Part shown: piece by piece, positions 28,935 through 37,185 of the stretch | Position numbering within the stretch: the stretch's first letter is position 1 | Layout of the letters: each line of letters begins with the position of its first letter | Virus record (IMG/VR): IMGVR_UViG_3300008120_000139 | Location: 1-64,000 of that record | Origin: a virus | Direction: 5' to 3' (one strand) | DNA: 64,000 nucleotides | Made by a program: the position numbers and the translations under genes | Notes under the pieces: generated by a model | What the model saw: the letters and a program-made list of their open reading frames with translations, nothing else | What the model was told of the DNA's origin: nothing | Databases searched by the model: none

Positions 28935-29415
28935 CTAACACTTAAGGTTGGCGGGCCAGTTTGTAATGCCGCTGTGGAAAACCCGGGGCAGAAACCGGAC
29001 ACGTAACATAGTGATGTACTCCCGTCGGTAGATCCGACTATCCTGAAAGATGGAAGTGAGTCTGAGAGCACGAACCCTTATGCTCGACACGTTGCTATAG
29101 TATGAATGTTAGCATACGAAAAACCGTGCTATAAAAACTTAAACACTAGGAACGAAGTTTAAGGCGCTTGTTAAGCGAGTCGATGTAGGTTGGGAAAGGT
29201 TAGAGCCCATTAGCAACACGGTAAAATACCTACTTCCAATGTCTTGGCTGGGTGCAACTCACATGAAAAAGACTTGATGGAACCTGCAAAAGGTTCCGTC
29301 TGACCGAAACAATCTACATGAATATTAGTTTGCTTCGTGTTACTTCGCAAAAATTCATAATAAAAAGTTGCTCTGAATCGAAGATGAAAGAGCAGGAGAG
29401 ATACTCTCTCCTTAA
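28935..29415 (+). ncRNA. Candidate large structured noncoding RNA (about 480 nt)
   Basis: No convincing gene lies between 28933 and 29459. The stretch is visibly richer in G+C than the flanks, especially 28945-29045, which is unusual for a gap in this genome. Perfect local stems include GTCGG/CCGAC (29024-29028/29034-29038), GTATG/CATAC (29100-29104/29113-29117), AGCACG/CGTGCT (29067-29072/29125-29130, enclosing the previous one), CTTAAAC/GTTTAAG (29138-29144/29157-29163), CGCTT/AAGCG (29165-29169/29173-29177), GTAGGT/ACCTAC (29185-29190/29228-29233), GGAACCT/AGGTTCC (29279-29285/29291-29297) and AGGAGAGA/TCTCTCCT (29394-29401/29405-29412). TTAAGG at 28942 could also pair with CCTTAA at 29410. 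No tmRNA, RNase P, tRNA or clear group I/II core was recognised. The strand follows flanking transcription and is inferred. Confidence 0.65.
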
Positions 29416-29423
29416 TCAGTTAA

Positions 29424-29435
29424 AATAAATAAATA
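29424..29435 (+). promoter_or_regulatory. Late-promoter-like AATAAATAAATA box
   Basis: Two overlapping AATAAATA matches (29424-29431 and 29428-29435), each one mismatch from TATAAATA, end 24-28 bases upstream of the next gene start. AGGA at 29449-29452 follows. It fits a gp55-type late promoter for the 762-residue protein, but it lies in a pure A/T tract, so chance similarity is possible. Confidence 0.4.
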
Positions 29436-29458
29436 AAATAAAACTTTTAGGACTTGCT

Positions 29459-31747
29459 ATGACTAAATTTGATACAACTATCTACAGATTCCCCTTACTA
29501 GAGTCAGTTTATAAAAATGCTAACCCAAGATTAGCACAAGATCTAGTAATAATGAGAGAGAATTTCTTAATTCCCTACTATCGTTATCTAGATAGTTTAA
29601 CTAGATTTCATATCTTTGAGGGTAAACCTGTAGAAGATACAAATGCATTATTCACTGCAATTAAGAAAGAAATCGACGGCGGTACAGGAATCCATGGTAA
29701 AGCTAATTTAACATTTATTGGAAAAATTGTTGAGAAACTAATGCCCGCAGCTATGGCAGATAAGTTTTTCAAAGGTCTTCCAGATCCTGCAACAAGTCAA
29801 CCAGTTCAAAATTACGATGCACAAGCACAAAAAGCAATTAGTGCAATGCCTCCTAAAGCCAAAGCTGATGCACAGCAACTAATTGCAGTCGGTAAGAAAA
29901 ATGCCAAATTACAAGGTTATATTGTAGGTGCGTTGACTGTAGGATCACAAATTCTTGCTAAATTTGGAGGTACTTACGGTGCTTCAATGGGCATTCCTCC
30001 ACAACTAACTGGTGCTGTCATTGGTGCAATTAGTGGTGGTTTAATTGCTGGAATTGCTGCTAAGATGTATGGCAAGCCTTGGGGTGAAGCATTTAAACAA
30101 GGTATCAAAGGTGCCCTAGCTGGCGGCGCGGCTGGTGCTTTAGGCGGATTATTAGGAGGCGGTGCAACAGGAAGTAGTGGAGGCGGTGCATCTCCTGACC
30201 CTGCCGCGTTTGATCAAGCAGATAATTTTGTACCAGATGAACCTTCAGGGTCTGCTCCGACACCTGCTGCTAGTACCGGCAGCGGTGCAGGAAGCAACAC
30301 ACCTCAAATTGCAGGTGGATCTGGCGGTACACCTGAATTAGGCCCGCCTAGTGCTACTACACCTGATCCTGCTTTACAAGGTACAACTGATAATTCTCCT
30401 GATGCTGCTGCGGCCGATCAAGCACAAGCAGATAATTACACACCTAATGAACCTGCAGGAGCTGCACCTCAGATGACGGCACCTCAAGTAATGCAATCTG
30501 ATTGGTTTAGTCAATTAAGTCCGGAAGCACAACAATGGATGGGCAGTGCTGATAAGAATGATCCTTTTATCCTTCAAAGATTAATTCAAGCAATTCCTAA
30601 TGCAGCAAGTGTTATACCACCTGAATTAATTAGTCAAGACGCTATGAATGCTGCAAGAGGTGCGGTAAATGCCGCAGGTGGGCCGAATGTTGAAGAAAGT
30701 CGAGAAATAAATGTTAATCGTTTAGTCGAGCAGGGTATTGTTGACGCCAATGCAACAATATTAACTTATCGAATTGCAGAAGCAGTTGGTCGTACAAGAC
30801 CTCGAAGTGTCCAGTTAACTAATGAAGGTATTGGTGATATGTTTAAAAAGGCAGGGTCTTGGTTAAAGACTAAAGCTCAAAATGCCACACAAACAGTAAC
30901 TGTTGATAAATTAAATCAAGCTTGGATGAAAGCAGGAAGCCCAAGCGATAGCGATCAAATTGCAGATATACTAAAAGCATCTAAAGTACCTGATACTGTT
31001 ATTGCTAAAGTATATGCAGATATGGGTCTGCCTGCACCAGGTGGTACAGGTGCAGCTCAAGGTGGCGCAGGTGCAGCTCAAGGTGGCGCAGGTGCAGCTC
31101 AAGGAGATGAGCTTGATCAAGTAAGAAAAAATGCAGGAATGGGTGCATTTGGGCAAATGGCCGGACAATTAGCATCTGCACCTACTACATCTAGCACGGG
31201 TGGCACAACAACCGGTGTTTCTGGAGTAGGTTCCGGAGTTGTTAAACATACAGCAAATCCAAATAATCCAAATATGAAAGCAGCAGCTACACCTACTAAT
31301 ACAAAAGAACCAAGTAGTGCGCCTTCCGGCGGAACAGATGCAATGCGTTCAATGATGAATTTATTAAGTCCGCAGCCACAAAAACAAGGAAATAGTGCAC
31401 CAGCAGCTCAACCAGCAGCTCCTAAACAAGCAGGCGCAATTCCAAAACCATATTCTGTACCTGGAGCAGTTACTCCTACAAATGTAAAATTTTCCGGCAT
31501 GGCTGCTGGAAAGCCTGCTGCTCAAGCACCTGCGGCGCAACAAGCAGCACCAGAAGCACCTCAAAAGAAACACACTGGCGGTAAAGTAGCTGGACAAGTA
31601 AGTCAAACTCCTAATGCAATTCGAAAGAGAGATGCACGGGCACAAAAAGCTATAGCAGCTGATAGAGAACGTTTATTACCTGATTACGGTGGTGTAAAAG
31701 AAAGTACTACTAAATTTTACAGTAAGTTTTTAGGAATAGAAATTTAA
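29459..31747 (+). CDS. Gly/Ala/Pro-rich virion-type protein of unknown function (762 aa)
   Basis: Residues 1-120 look folded (YRFPLLESVYKNANPRLAQDL, then YYRYLDSLTRFHIFEGK). Residues about 155-240 are a glycine-zipper hydrophobic stretch (GAVIGAISGGLIAGIAAK, LAGGAAGALGGLLGGG) able to insert in or cross a membrane. The rest is low-complexity Ala/Pro/Gly/Gln with islands of order: residues 345-400, and 450-510 with MFKKAGSWLKTKAQNATQT. Residues about 530-550 repeat GAAQGGA. The C-terminus is short and ordered (KESTTKFYSKFLGIEI). Glycine zippers plus late-type control suggest an injected or internal virion protein, which is inference. Its stop overlaps the convergent minus-strand gene by 4 bases. 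Confidence 0.65.
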   Translation: MTKFDTTIYRFPLLESVYKNANPRLAQDLVIMRENFLIPYYRYLDSLTRFHIFEGKPVEDTNALFTAIKKEIDGGTGIHGKANLTFIGKIVEKLMPAAMADKFFKGLPDPATSQPVQNYDAQAQKAISAMPPKAKADAQQLIAVGKKNAKLQGYIVGALTVGSQILAKFGGTYGASMGIPPQLTGAVIGAISGGLIAGIAAKMYGKPWGEAFKQGIKGALAGGAAGALGGLLGGGATGSSGGGASPDPAAFDQADNFVPDEPSGSAPTPAASTGSGAGSNTPQIAGGSGGTPELGPPSATTPDPALQGTTDNSPDAAAADQAQADNYTPNEPAGAAPQMTAPQVMQSDWFSQLSPEAQQWMGSADKNDPFILQRLIQAIPNAASVIPPELISQDAMNAARGAVNAAGGPNVEESREINVNRLVEQGIVDANATILTYRIAEAVGRTRPRSVQLTNEGIGDMFKKAGSWLKTKAQNATQTVTVDKLNQAWMKAGSPSDSDQIADILKASKVPDTVIAKVYADMGLPAPGGTGAAQGGAGAAQGGAGAAQGDELDQVRKNAGMGAFGQMAGQLASAPTTSSTGGTTTGVSGVGSGVVKHTANPNNPNMKAAATPTNTKEPSSAPSGGTDAMRSMMNLLSPQPQKQGNSAPAAQPAAPKQAGAIPKPYSVPGAVTPTNVKFSGMAAGKPAAQAPAAQQAAPEAPQKKHTGGKVAGQVSQTPNAIRKRDARAQKAIAADRERLLPDYGGVKESTTKFYSKFLGIEI
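31047..31106 (+). repeat. 21-bp tandem repeat, about 2.8 copies
   Basis: Units at 31047-31067 and 31068-31088 are identical, and a third partial unit runs to about 31106. They encode AGAAQGG-type heptapeptides within the 762-residue protein. DNA-level identity indicates recent duplication by slippage. Confidence 0.85.
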
Positions 31748-31962
31748 AAGAAAGGCATTTGAGTCTTTTTTGTTGTTTCTAAATTATCGTCAATTATTTT
31801 GCCCATAATTTCTCTATCTTCAGGGCTTAACAAGTATGATTCTGTTACTGTTAAGCCTCCTCTCATGAACCAACAAAGTCTAAACAAATCGTCTTTAATG
31901 GCTTTTGTATCTTTCTCAAACTCTTTTACAAGATTGGTAATACCTTCAATATCGAGATACAA
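31744..31962 (-). CDS. Small protein downstream of gp26-like gene, possible assembly chaperone
   Basis: This 72-residue minus-strand frame follows the gp26-like gene by 5 bases. It contains LFRLCWFMRGGLTVTESY, then LSPEDREIMGKIIDDNLETTKKTQMPFF. A short protein with a W-x-MRGG...EDR...I..NLE.TK pattern next to gp26 occurs in T4-like relatives (from memory), in the place where T4 carries gp51, a catalyst of hub assembly. It is far shorter than T4 gp51, so the equivalence is positional only. The stop overlaps that of the convergent 762-residue gene. Confidence 0.6.
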   Translation of the reverse strand: MYLDIEGITNLVKEFEKDTKAIKDDLFRLCWFMRGGLTVTESYLLSPEDREIMGKIIDDNLETTKKTQMPFF

Positions 31963-31967
31963 AAGCC

Positions 31968-32834
31968 TTAGGCGAAAAAAGTTGAAGGATCAAACACTAA
32001 AGGAATTTCTATAAAGTCTTCAGTATATCCTTGTTCTTTTAACTCATCTGTAACAGCTATACGTATTGGTTTTATTGAATTTATTTCTCGCAATTTATCA
32101 AGGTGTTTTTGAACTTTATCAAATACTTCTTTATCAGCATTATCAATAAATTCTTTTATATGAGTTAAATCTTCAGTACTGCCGATAGGTGTATCAATTC
32201 TAAAAATACTTGATTGAACAACACCTATAGTTACGGCTGTTAACTTTTGAAAACTTTCTTTAAAAATTGAAACTTTATCAGCTTCGCTTATATTTTCATT
32301 ATTAACGGCATCTATTATTTTTTGTGTTTCAAATGTTTTAACAGCACCTTCGCTTATTGTTTTATAATTTAAAGGTTTTACAAAAACTGTTATGTCGTTG
32401 TTAATAGGAACAGCAGTATCCCAAGATATTGAACTTAATAATGTATCCATAACTTGTCTAAGATCAACTGCGTAATCAACTTCTTGATCACCTAGTTTAA
32501 TAGGAGATACCATTTTTTCGCCATATGTAGCTAATCTAATAGAAATTAAGATAACATCTAAATCGATAGACGGTATTTCCCAAGCATTTTTAATGTTTGG
32601 AATACAATGCTGTATAACATCGACAACTGCTTGTCCAGTGATTAATGCGTCGGGGACTTTCAACATAAGCTCATCTTTTGCAGTCATAGAATAAACTGGA
32701 TAATCTCCTGTTTCGGAAATTATTAAACTGCCCGGGGCCCAAAATTGTCCATTGCTAGGCAATTTAATATAAATTTTTGGTTGCCTCATAAATGAAGCTA
32801 AGGGATTTACAGCAGCTGAAGGTTGGTTAACCAT
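31968..32834 (-). CDS. 26: Baseplate hub-assembly protein, gp26/T4_baseplate family
   Basis: This 288-residue protein has the family N-terminus: IYIKLPSNGQFWAPGSLII, then YPVYSMTAKDELMLKVPDALITGQAVVDVIQHCIPNIKNAWEI, then LDVILISIRLATYGEKM and a DYAVDLRQVMDTL segment. This is the T4_baseplate family (gp26 of T4), which takes part in hub assembly. The rest is more variable and helical. It heads a two-gene minus-strand unit that diverges from the tape measure gene across a palindromic control region. It is separated from the main baseplate operon by about 7.5 kb of oppositely oriented genes. Confidence 0.85.
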   Translation of the reverse strand: MVNQPSAAVNPLASFMRQPKIYIKLPSNGQFWAPGSLIISETGDYPVYSMTAKDELMLKVPDALITGQAVVDVIQHCIPNIKNAWEIPSIDLDVILISIRLATYGEKMVSPIKLGDQEVDYAVDLRQVMDTLLSSISWDTAVPINNDITVFVKPLNYKTISEGAVKTFETQKIIDAVNNENISEADKVSIFKESFQKLTAVTIGVVQSSIFRIDTPIGSTEDLTHIKEFIDNADKEVFDKVQKHLDKLREINSIKPIRIAVTDELKEQGYTEDFIEIPLVFDPSTFFA

Positions 32835-32846
32835 ATTTTGATCTCC

Positions 32847-32894
32847 GATAAATAAAAGAATAACTTAGGATAGTGTATTTATCTACGTAGATAA
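32847..32894. promoter_or_regulatory. Divergent late-promoter pair with 16-bp palindrome
   Basis: GATAAATA reads rightward at 32847-32854 (54 bases before the tape measure start). The same octamer reads leftward at 32876-32883 (42 bases before the gp26-like start). Both are one mismatch from TATAAATA. The leftward copy runs into a perfect 16-bp palindrome at 32879-32894 (TTATCTACGTAGATAA). The arrangement fits two opposed late promoters with a shared binding site between or over them. Confidence 0.5.
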
Positions 32895-32907
32895 CTAGCA
32901 AAAAACA

Positions 32908-34605
32908 ATGGCTGAAGTATTTGGACAAATTGGTAATCAACCAGTACAACTTAATAATGCTGCGACTGAAACAACTTTAAGACAGTTAGTAGAAGCTGTT
33001 CAGCAACTTGCTGGGTCTGGTGCTGCTACTCGAACAGCAAAAATTGCCAACGATGCTATTTCAAATATAAATGCTGCCGGTGAATCTCTTGGAACTGTAG
33101 CAGAATCAGCAGATGATGCTGCTAAAGCTACATTAACATTTGAACAAAGATTACAAAAAGCCAATAATGCAAGTGATCTTTTAAGAACATCGTTTGAAAA
33201 TTTAGAAAAACAATTTGGTTCTTTTATTTCAAAATTAGCTCAAGGTACAGCTAATGCTAGTGATTTGTACGGATCTTTTACGCATTTAAAGGGAGTAGTA
33301 GGATTAACTGCTGTAGTATTTCAAAAAGTTGCAGCATTTCAAGAAGAAAATTTAAAAACATATCAAGATCTTAGTTCAGCTGGTGTAAATTTTGGTGGTA
33401 GCTTAACACAGATGCGTATGGCGGCACAAAATAGCTATATGTCATTAACTGAATTTTCAAACTTAATGAAAAATAACGGTGAAGCTTTTTCTAGAATGGG
33501 CGGTACTGTTAATCAAGGTGCAATGGCTTTTACAAAGTTAAGCAACAGTTTATTAAAAAGTGAAGCAGGTGATGAATTAAGAGCATTAGGTTATACTACA
33601 GCACAAGTAAATCAAGGCATGTTAAATTATATAAACATGACCGGTGGTAGAACAAAAGAAGAATTAAAAAATACTAAAGATATTACTGCCGCTAGTGTGG
33701 AATATCTAACACAATTAGATGGTCTAGCTCAACTTACTGGTAAATCGAGAGAACAACAAGAACAAGCATTAAAAGAAGCTAATCAAAATGCTGCCATACA
33801 GCAAAAAATGGCCGGCATGGATGAAAAGCAAAAAGCAGCCTATCTTAAAGGGCTTGCTGAAATGGAAGGAAAATTTGGTAAAGCTGGTAGAGAAATGTAC
33901 CAAGCACAGGTTTTAGGAATTCCTCCAATGACCGAAGCTGCTAAAAATTTAACAGCATTAGCACCTGAAGTTGCACGAGCAAGTCAAGGTATGGCAGATG
34001 TTGCAGCTAGAGGTGGTACTGCGGCCGAAACGATGAAACATTCTGCCGAAGCAACAGAAGGTGCTGTTAAAGCTTCTGGAAGATTTACTAATGTTGCAGG
34101 TGCTTTGAGTATGCAAGGCGGCGGAGTATCTGAATCATTGATGGGGTTAATGAAAACATCAAATCAAGCGATACAACAGGGTAGAACTAGCGCAAACGCA
34201 GAATTAGCAGAAAGAGCAAAAATATTAGAAGAAGAAAAGAAACGTAAAGAGTCAGAAGCCAAATCAGCAGTCGAAGCACAAAAAGCAATTCAAGAAATGG
34301 GCCAAGCATTAATGGCTATTTTATTACCTGCTATAAAAATATTAACTCCTATTGTTAATGCTTTAACAAGCGTGTTAGGGTTTGTTGTTAAAAAATTCGG
34401 AGAATTAGAAAGTGTTGGTACTGCTCTAGTAGCAATGTTAATAGCATATTTGGCTTATCAAAAAATACGTAATGCCAAAGCTGCTGCCGATGAGGCAAAA
34501 GAAAAAGTTAAAGCTCTTACAGAAAAAGCCGGTGTTACTAGTGTCACTGGATTAGGACGTTTAGGTACATATAGTAATGCTATGTATGATATTGTAATTT
34601 CCTAA
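32908..34605 (+). CDS. Tail tape measure protein, N-terminal part
   Basis: This 565-residue protein is mostly helical, with long heptad-like stretches (residues 40-130 and 270-330). A hydrophobic block around residues 468-520 (MAILLPAIKILTPIVNALT, then ESVGTALVAMLIAYLAYQ) is typical of tape measures, which line the tail tube and can form a membrane channel at injection. The frame ends with TAA at 34603 and the next frame starts 2 bases later with the typical C-terminal half of a tape measure. No Shine-Dalgarno is clear before its ATG. It is positioned directly upstream of the portal gene instead of in the tail-completion block as in T4 (gene 29). Confidence 0.8.
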   Translation: MAEVFGQIGNQPVQLNNAATETTLRQLVEAVQQLAGSGAATRTAKIANDAISNINAAGESLGTVAESADDAAKATLTFEQRLQKANNASDLLRTSFENLEKQFGSFISKLAQGTANASDLYGSFTHLKGVVGLTAVVFQKVAAFQEENLKTYQDLSSAGVNFGGSLTQMRMAAQNSYMSLTEFSNLMKNNGEAFSRMGGTVNQGAMAFTKLSNSLLKSEAGDELRALGYTTAQVNQGMLNYINMTGGRTKEELKNTKDITAASVEYLTQLDGLAQLTGKSREQQEQALKEANQNAAIQQKMAGMDEKQKAAYLKGLAEMEGKFGKAGREMYQAQVLGIPPMTEAAKNLTALAPEVARASQGMADVAARGGTAAETMKHSAEATEGAVKASGRFTNVAGALSMQGGGVSESLMGLMKTSNQAIQQGRTSANAELAERAKILEEEKKRKESEAKSAVEAQKAIQEMGQALMAILLPAIKILTPIVNALTSVLGFVVKKFGELESVGTALVAMLIAYLAYQKIRNAKAAADEAKEKVKALTEKAGVTSVTGLGRLGTYSNAMYDIVIS

Positions 34606-34606
34606 A

Positions 34607-35128
34607 ATGGGAGCAATGGCAAAAGGAATTACTGGAGGCGTAGGTGGAATTTTAGGCGGATTTGCTTTAGATGCTGCATCTAAAAAATTAGAAGAGTCTG
34701 GAAATGAAAAAGCAGCCGCAGGCGTTGGTGTTGCAAGTGATGTTGCTACTTATGCAGGTATGGGAGCAACATTAGGTAGTGTAGTTCCTGGATTAGGTAC
34801 AGCAGCTGGCGCTATTATAGGTGGTATCGGTGGTGGTGCGTATAGTTTATATAAAAATTGGGGTAAACTTACCGGAGAAAAACCTGAAGAAGAAAAGCCT
34901 AAAATGGCAGATGGCGGTGTTGTAACTAAACCTACAGAAGTGTTAGCAGGTGAAGCAGGTCCAGAAGCAATTATACCATTGAAGCAATTTGAAAGTTTAA
35001 GAGTCGAGCTAGAAATGTTAAATAAGCAATCAGCAGAAATGATTAAGTATCTAAAAGAAACCGCAGATTATACTAAACGTAATGTTGATGCAACCAAATC
35101 TCTAAACGGAGATTTATTTAAATTTTAA
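34607..35128 (+). CDS. Tape measure C-terminal part, separate ORF
   Basis: 173 residues. Glycine-zipper segments (residues 4-22 and 51-78: GMGATLGSVVPGLGTAAGAI) precede the classic tape-measure tail motif at residues 100-127, MADGGVVTKPTEVLAGEAGPEAIIPL, and a short coiled coil. The frame is +1 relative to the 565-residue ORF. Its ATG follows that stop as TAAAATG, with no Shine-Dalgarno, and an in-frame TAA at 34595 closes the frame upstream. The two may be translationally coupled, joined by +1 frameshifting within 34598-34605, or split by an indel. Together they would make about 739 residues. Confidence 0.75.
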   Translation: MGAMAKGITGGVGGILGGFALDAASKKLEESGNEKAAAGVGVASDVATYAGMGATLGSVVPGLGTAAGAIIGGIGGGAYSLYKNWGKLTGEKPEEEKPKMADGGVVTKPTEVLAGEAGPEAIIPLKQFESLRVELEMLNKQSAEMIKYLKETADYTKRNVDATKSLNGDLFKF

Positions 35129-35131
35129 ATT

Positions 35132-36871
35132 ATGTCTTGGAAAAAGTACTTCACTTTAGTTGATACATCAGGTGCATTAAGTCCTGTTAACGGATCTATG
35201 GGTTTATCCAGAGTCGGATCTGATGCCAATCCTACCCATAGAAATTACGCTAGCTATTTGCCGGATGTTTATTCCGGGCATCCTAATCGTCTTGAGCGTT
35301 ACGGGCAATATGATACCATGGATAGTGATAGTGAAGTAAATGCTGCTTTAGATATTTTAGCTGAATTTTGTACACAAGAAAATGAAGAAAACGGAACACC
35401 GTTTCAAGTATTTTTTAAAGAACAAGCTACTAGTACAGAAATAAAAATTATTAAAAAGTTCTTACAACAATGGACAAAGTTGAATAAATTTCATACAAGA
35501 ATGTTCAAAGTTGTTCGTAATACTTTTAAGTATGGCGATGTATTTTTTGTAAGAGATCCTGAAACTCAAGAGTGGTTGTATGTTGATCCTACCAAAGTTG
35601 ATAAAATTATTGTCAACGAGTCGGAAGGTAAAAAGCCTGAACAATATATTATTCGCGACTGGAATCCAAATTTAGAAACATTAGCTACAACTCAAATCAA
35701 CCCTAGCAATGTAACAGGTGGTGGCAGTCAATATGCTAGCGGATATGCAGGAAACAATGCCGGTGTAGGAATGAGTAGAGGTATGACAGGTTCATACCCT
35801 AGTAATATTACAGGAAATAGATTTCAGCGTACAGAAAATCAATATGCTATAGATGCAAAACATGTAATTCATTTAAGTTTAAGTGAAGGTTTAGATAACA
35901 ATTTTCCATTTGGAACAAGTTTATTAGAAAGCATTTTTAAAGTTTACAAACAAAAAGAGTTACTTGAAGATGCTATTATTATCTATCGTATTCAACGTGC
36001 GCCAGAACGTCGTGTGTTCTATATTGATGTAGGTAATATGCCTAGTCACTTAGCTATGAGTTTCGTTGAGCGTGTAAAAAATGAAGTTAATCAAAGACGT
36101 ATTCCTAGTGTTACCGGTGGTAGTCAAACGGTAATTGATGCAGGATATAATCCGTTGAGTATTAATGAAGACTATTTCTTTCCGCAAACTGCTGAAGGTA
36201 GAGGAAGTAAAGTCGAAGTATTGCCTGGCGGCACTAACTTAGGAGAAATTGATGATCTTAAGTATTTTACTAATAAGTTGTTTAGGGCTTTACGTATCCC
36301 TAGCAGTTATCTCCCTACTGGACCTGACGACGGAGGAAGCAACTTTAATGATGGTCGAGTTGGAACAGCATACATTCAAGAACTTAGATTTAACAAGTAC
36401 TGCGAGCGTCTACAATCAATCTTAAATGAGCATTTTGATGTTGAATTTAAAGCATACTTGCACAATAAAGGTATTAATATTGATGGTAATATATTTGATG
36501 TAAAATTTAATCCTCCTCAGAATTTTGCTGCTTACCGTCAAAGTGAAATGGATACTGCTAGAGTTGCGACATTTGGTCAAGTAGTTCAAGTTCCGTTTAT
36601 TAGTAAACGTTTTGCATTAAAACGATTCTTAGGATTAAGTGCAGAAGAAGTTGCAGAGAATGAAACAATGTGGCGTGAAGAAAATATCGATGAAGATACT
36701 GAATTAAGTGCAAGTGCAGAATTGCGTGGTGCAGGAATTACTGCAAACGGCATGACTTCAGATATGGGAGCAATTGGCGGAGCAACAACACCACCGACAC
36801 CTCCTGCAGGCCAAGAACAAGCTGGAGGTGCTTCAGGTGGTGCACCTGCAGAGACAGCACCTCCAGCATAA
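35132..36871 (+). CDS. 20: Portal vertex protein gp20
   Basis: A 579-residue T4-type portal. Recognisable segments are RLERYGQYDTMDSDSEVNAALDIL near residue 52, VFFVRDPETQEWLYVDPTKVDKI, HVIHLSLSEGLDNNFPFGTSLLE, then EDAIIIYRIQRAPERRVFYIDVGN and the long RIPSVTGGSQTVIDAGYNPLSINEDYFFP block leading into GSKVEVLPGG. The dodecameric portal nucleates prohead assembly and later docks the packaging motor and tail. The C-terminal tail is Pro/Gly/Ala-rich. It begins 3 bases after the tape measure ORF without its own clear ribosome site. Confidence 0.95.
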   Translation: MSWKKYFTLVDTSGALSPVNGSMGLSRVGSDANPTHRNYASYLPDVYSGHPNRLERYGQYDTMDSDSEVNAALDILAEFCTQENEENGTPFQVFFKEQATSTEIKIIKKFLQQWTKLNKFHTRMFKVVRNTFKYGDVFFVRDPETQEWLYVDPTKVDKIIVNESEGKKPEQYIIRDWNPNLETLATTQINPSNVTGGGSQYASGYAGNNAGVGMSRGMTGSYPSNITGNRFQRTENQYAIDAKHVIHLSLSEGLDNNFPFGTSLLESIFKVYKQKELLEDAIIIYRIQRAPERRVFYIDVGNMPSHLAMSFVERVKNEVNQRRIPSVTGGSQTVIDAGYNPLSINEDYFFPQTAEGRGSKVEVLPGGTNLGEIDDLKYFTNKLFRALRIPSSYLPTGPDDGGSNFNDGRVGTAYIQELRFNKYCERLQSILNEHFDVEFKAYLHNKGINIDGNIFDVKFNPPQNFAAYRQSEMDTARVATFGQVVQVPFISKRFALKRFLGLSAEEVAENETMWREENIDEDTELSASAELRGAGITANGMTSDMGAIGGATTPPTPPAGQEQAGGASGGAPAETAPPA

Positions 36872-36879
36872 ATATTATT

Positions 36880-37125
36880 ATGTTTTTACGTGAATTCATT
36901 TATTTTGATAAAAGTCGACCAGATATGGTCGACGATAACCGCTATGATTCTGATAAAGATACTAGCATTTTAAGTATGGATGATACTAGAAAAACTCGTT
37001 TAACATTAAAGATGTTAAATGATTTACGTAAAGCAGGAGATGCTAGAGAAAAAGAACGTAAAGAAGAATTAGGATTAGTAAGAAAAATGTATGCAGCACC
37101 AGCTCCGGAAGCTGCTCCGGCATAA
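36880..37125 (+). CDS. Small conserved protein between portal and prohead core genes
   Basis: 81 residues, charged and helical: MFLREFIYFDKSRPDMV, then DKDTSILSMDDTRKTRLTLKMLNDLRKA, and an Ala/Pro-rich tail. A gene of this size lies between portal and core genes in T4-like relatives (from memory), where T4 has the small core genes 67 and 68. It may be a minor core or head-assembly protein, but no defining motif ties it to gp68. It starts 8 bases after the portal stop with no good Shine-Dalgarno. Confidence 0.65.
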   Translation: MFLREFIYFDKSRPDMVDDNRYDSDKDTSILSMDDTRKTRLTLKMLNDLRKAGDAREKERKEELGLVRKMYAAPAPEAAPA

Positions 37126-37159
37126 ATTTCAATAAAAAATTGTTTAAAATAAATTTTTT

Positions 37160-37185
37160 AGGTCAAAATCTCTTCTTTTTGGCCT
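37160..37185 (+). terminator. Weak hairpin in the 137-base gap before the core gene
   Basis: GGTCAAAA (37161-37168) can pair with TTTTGGCC (37177-37184), eight pairs including one G-T, around an 8-base loop. A T-rich run appears only about 13 bases further on, so it is a poor terminator and may instead be an attenuator or processing site. The rest of the gap holds AT-rich sequence and a good AAGGAG just before 37263. Confidence 0.3.

Noticed and set aside
28935-29415. Group I or group II intron, tmRNA or RNase P identity for the structured stretch
   Set aside because: No group II domain V hairpin, no group I P7/P3 core pairing, no CCA or tag-reading frame, and no RNase P consensus were found by eye; left as unclassified RNA.
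31746-31769. A/T hairpin with T run between convergent genes as a bidirectional terminator
   Set aside because: Six A-T pairs with a 12-base loop, lying inside the coding sequence of the 72-residue gene; too weak to call.
36870-36879. CATAAATA near the portal stop
   Set aside because: Created by the portal stop codon region and only a few bases from the next start; too close to act as a late promoter for that gene.
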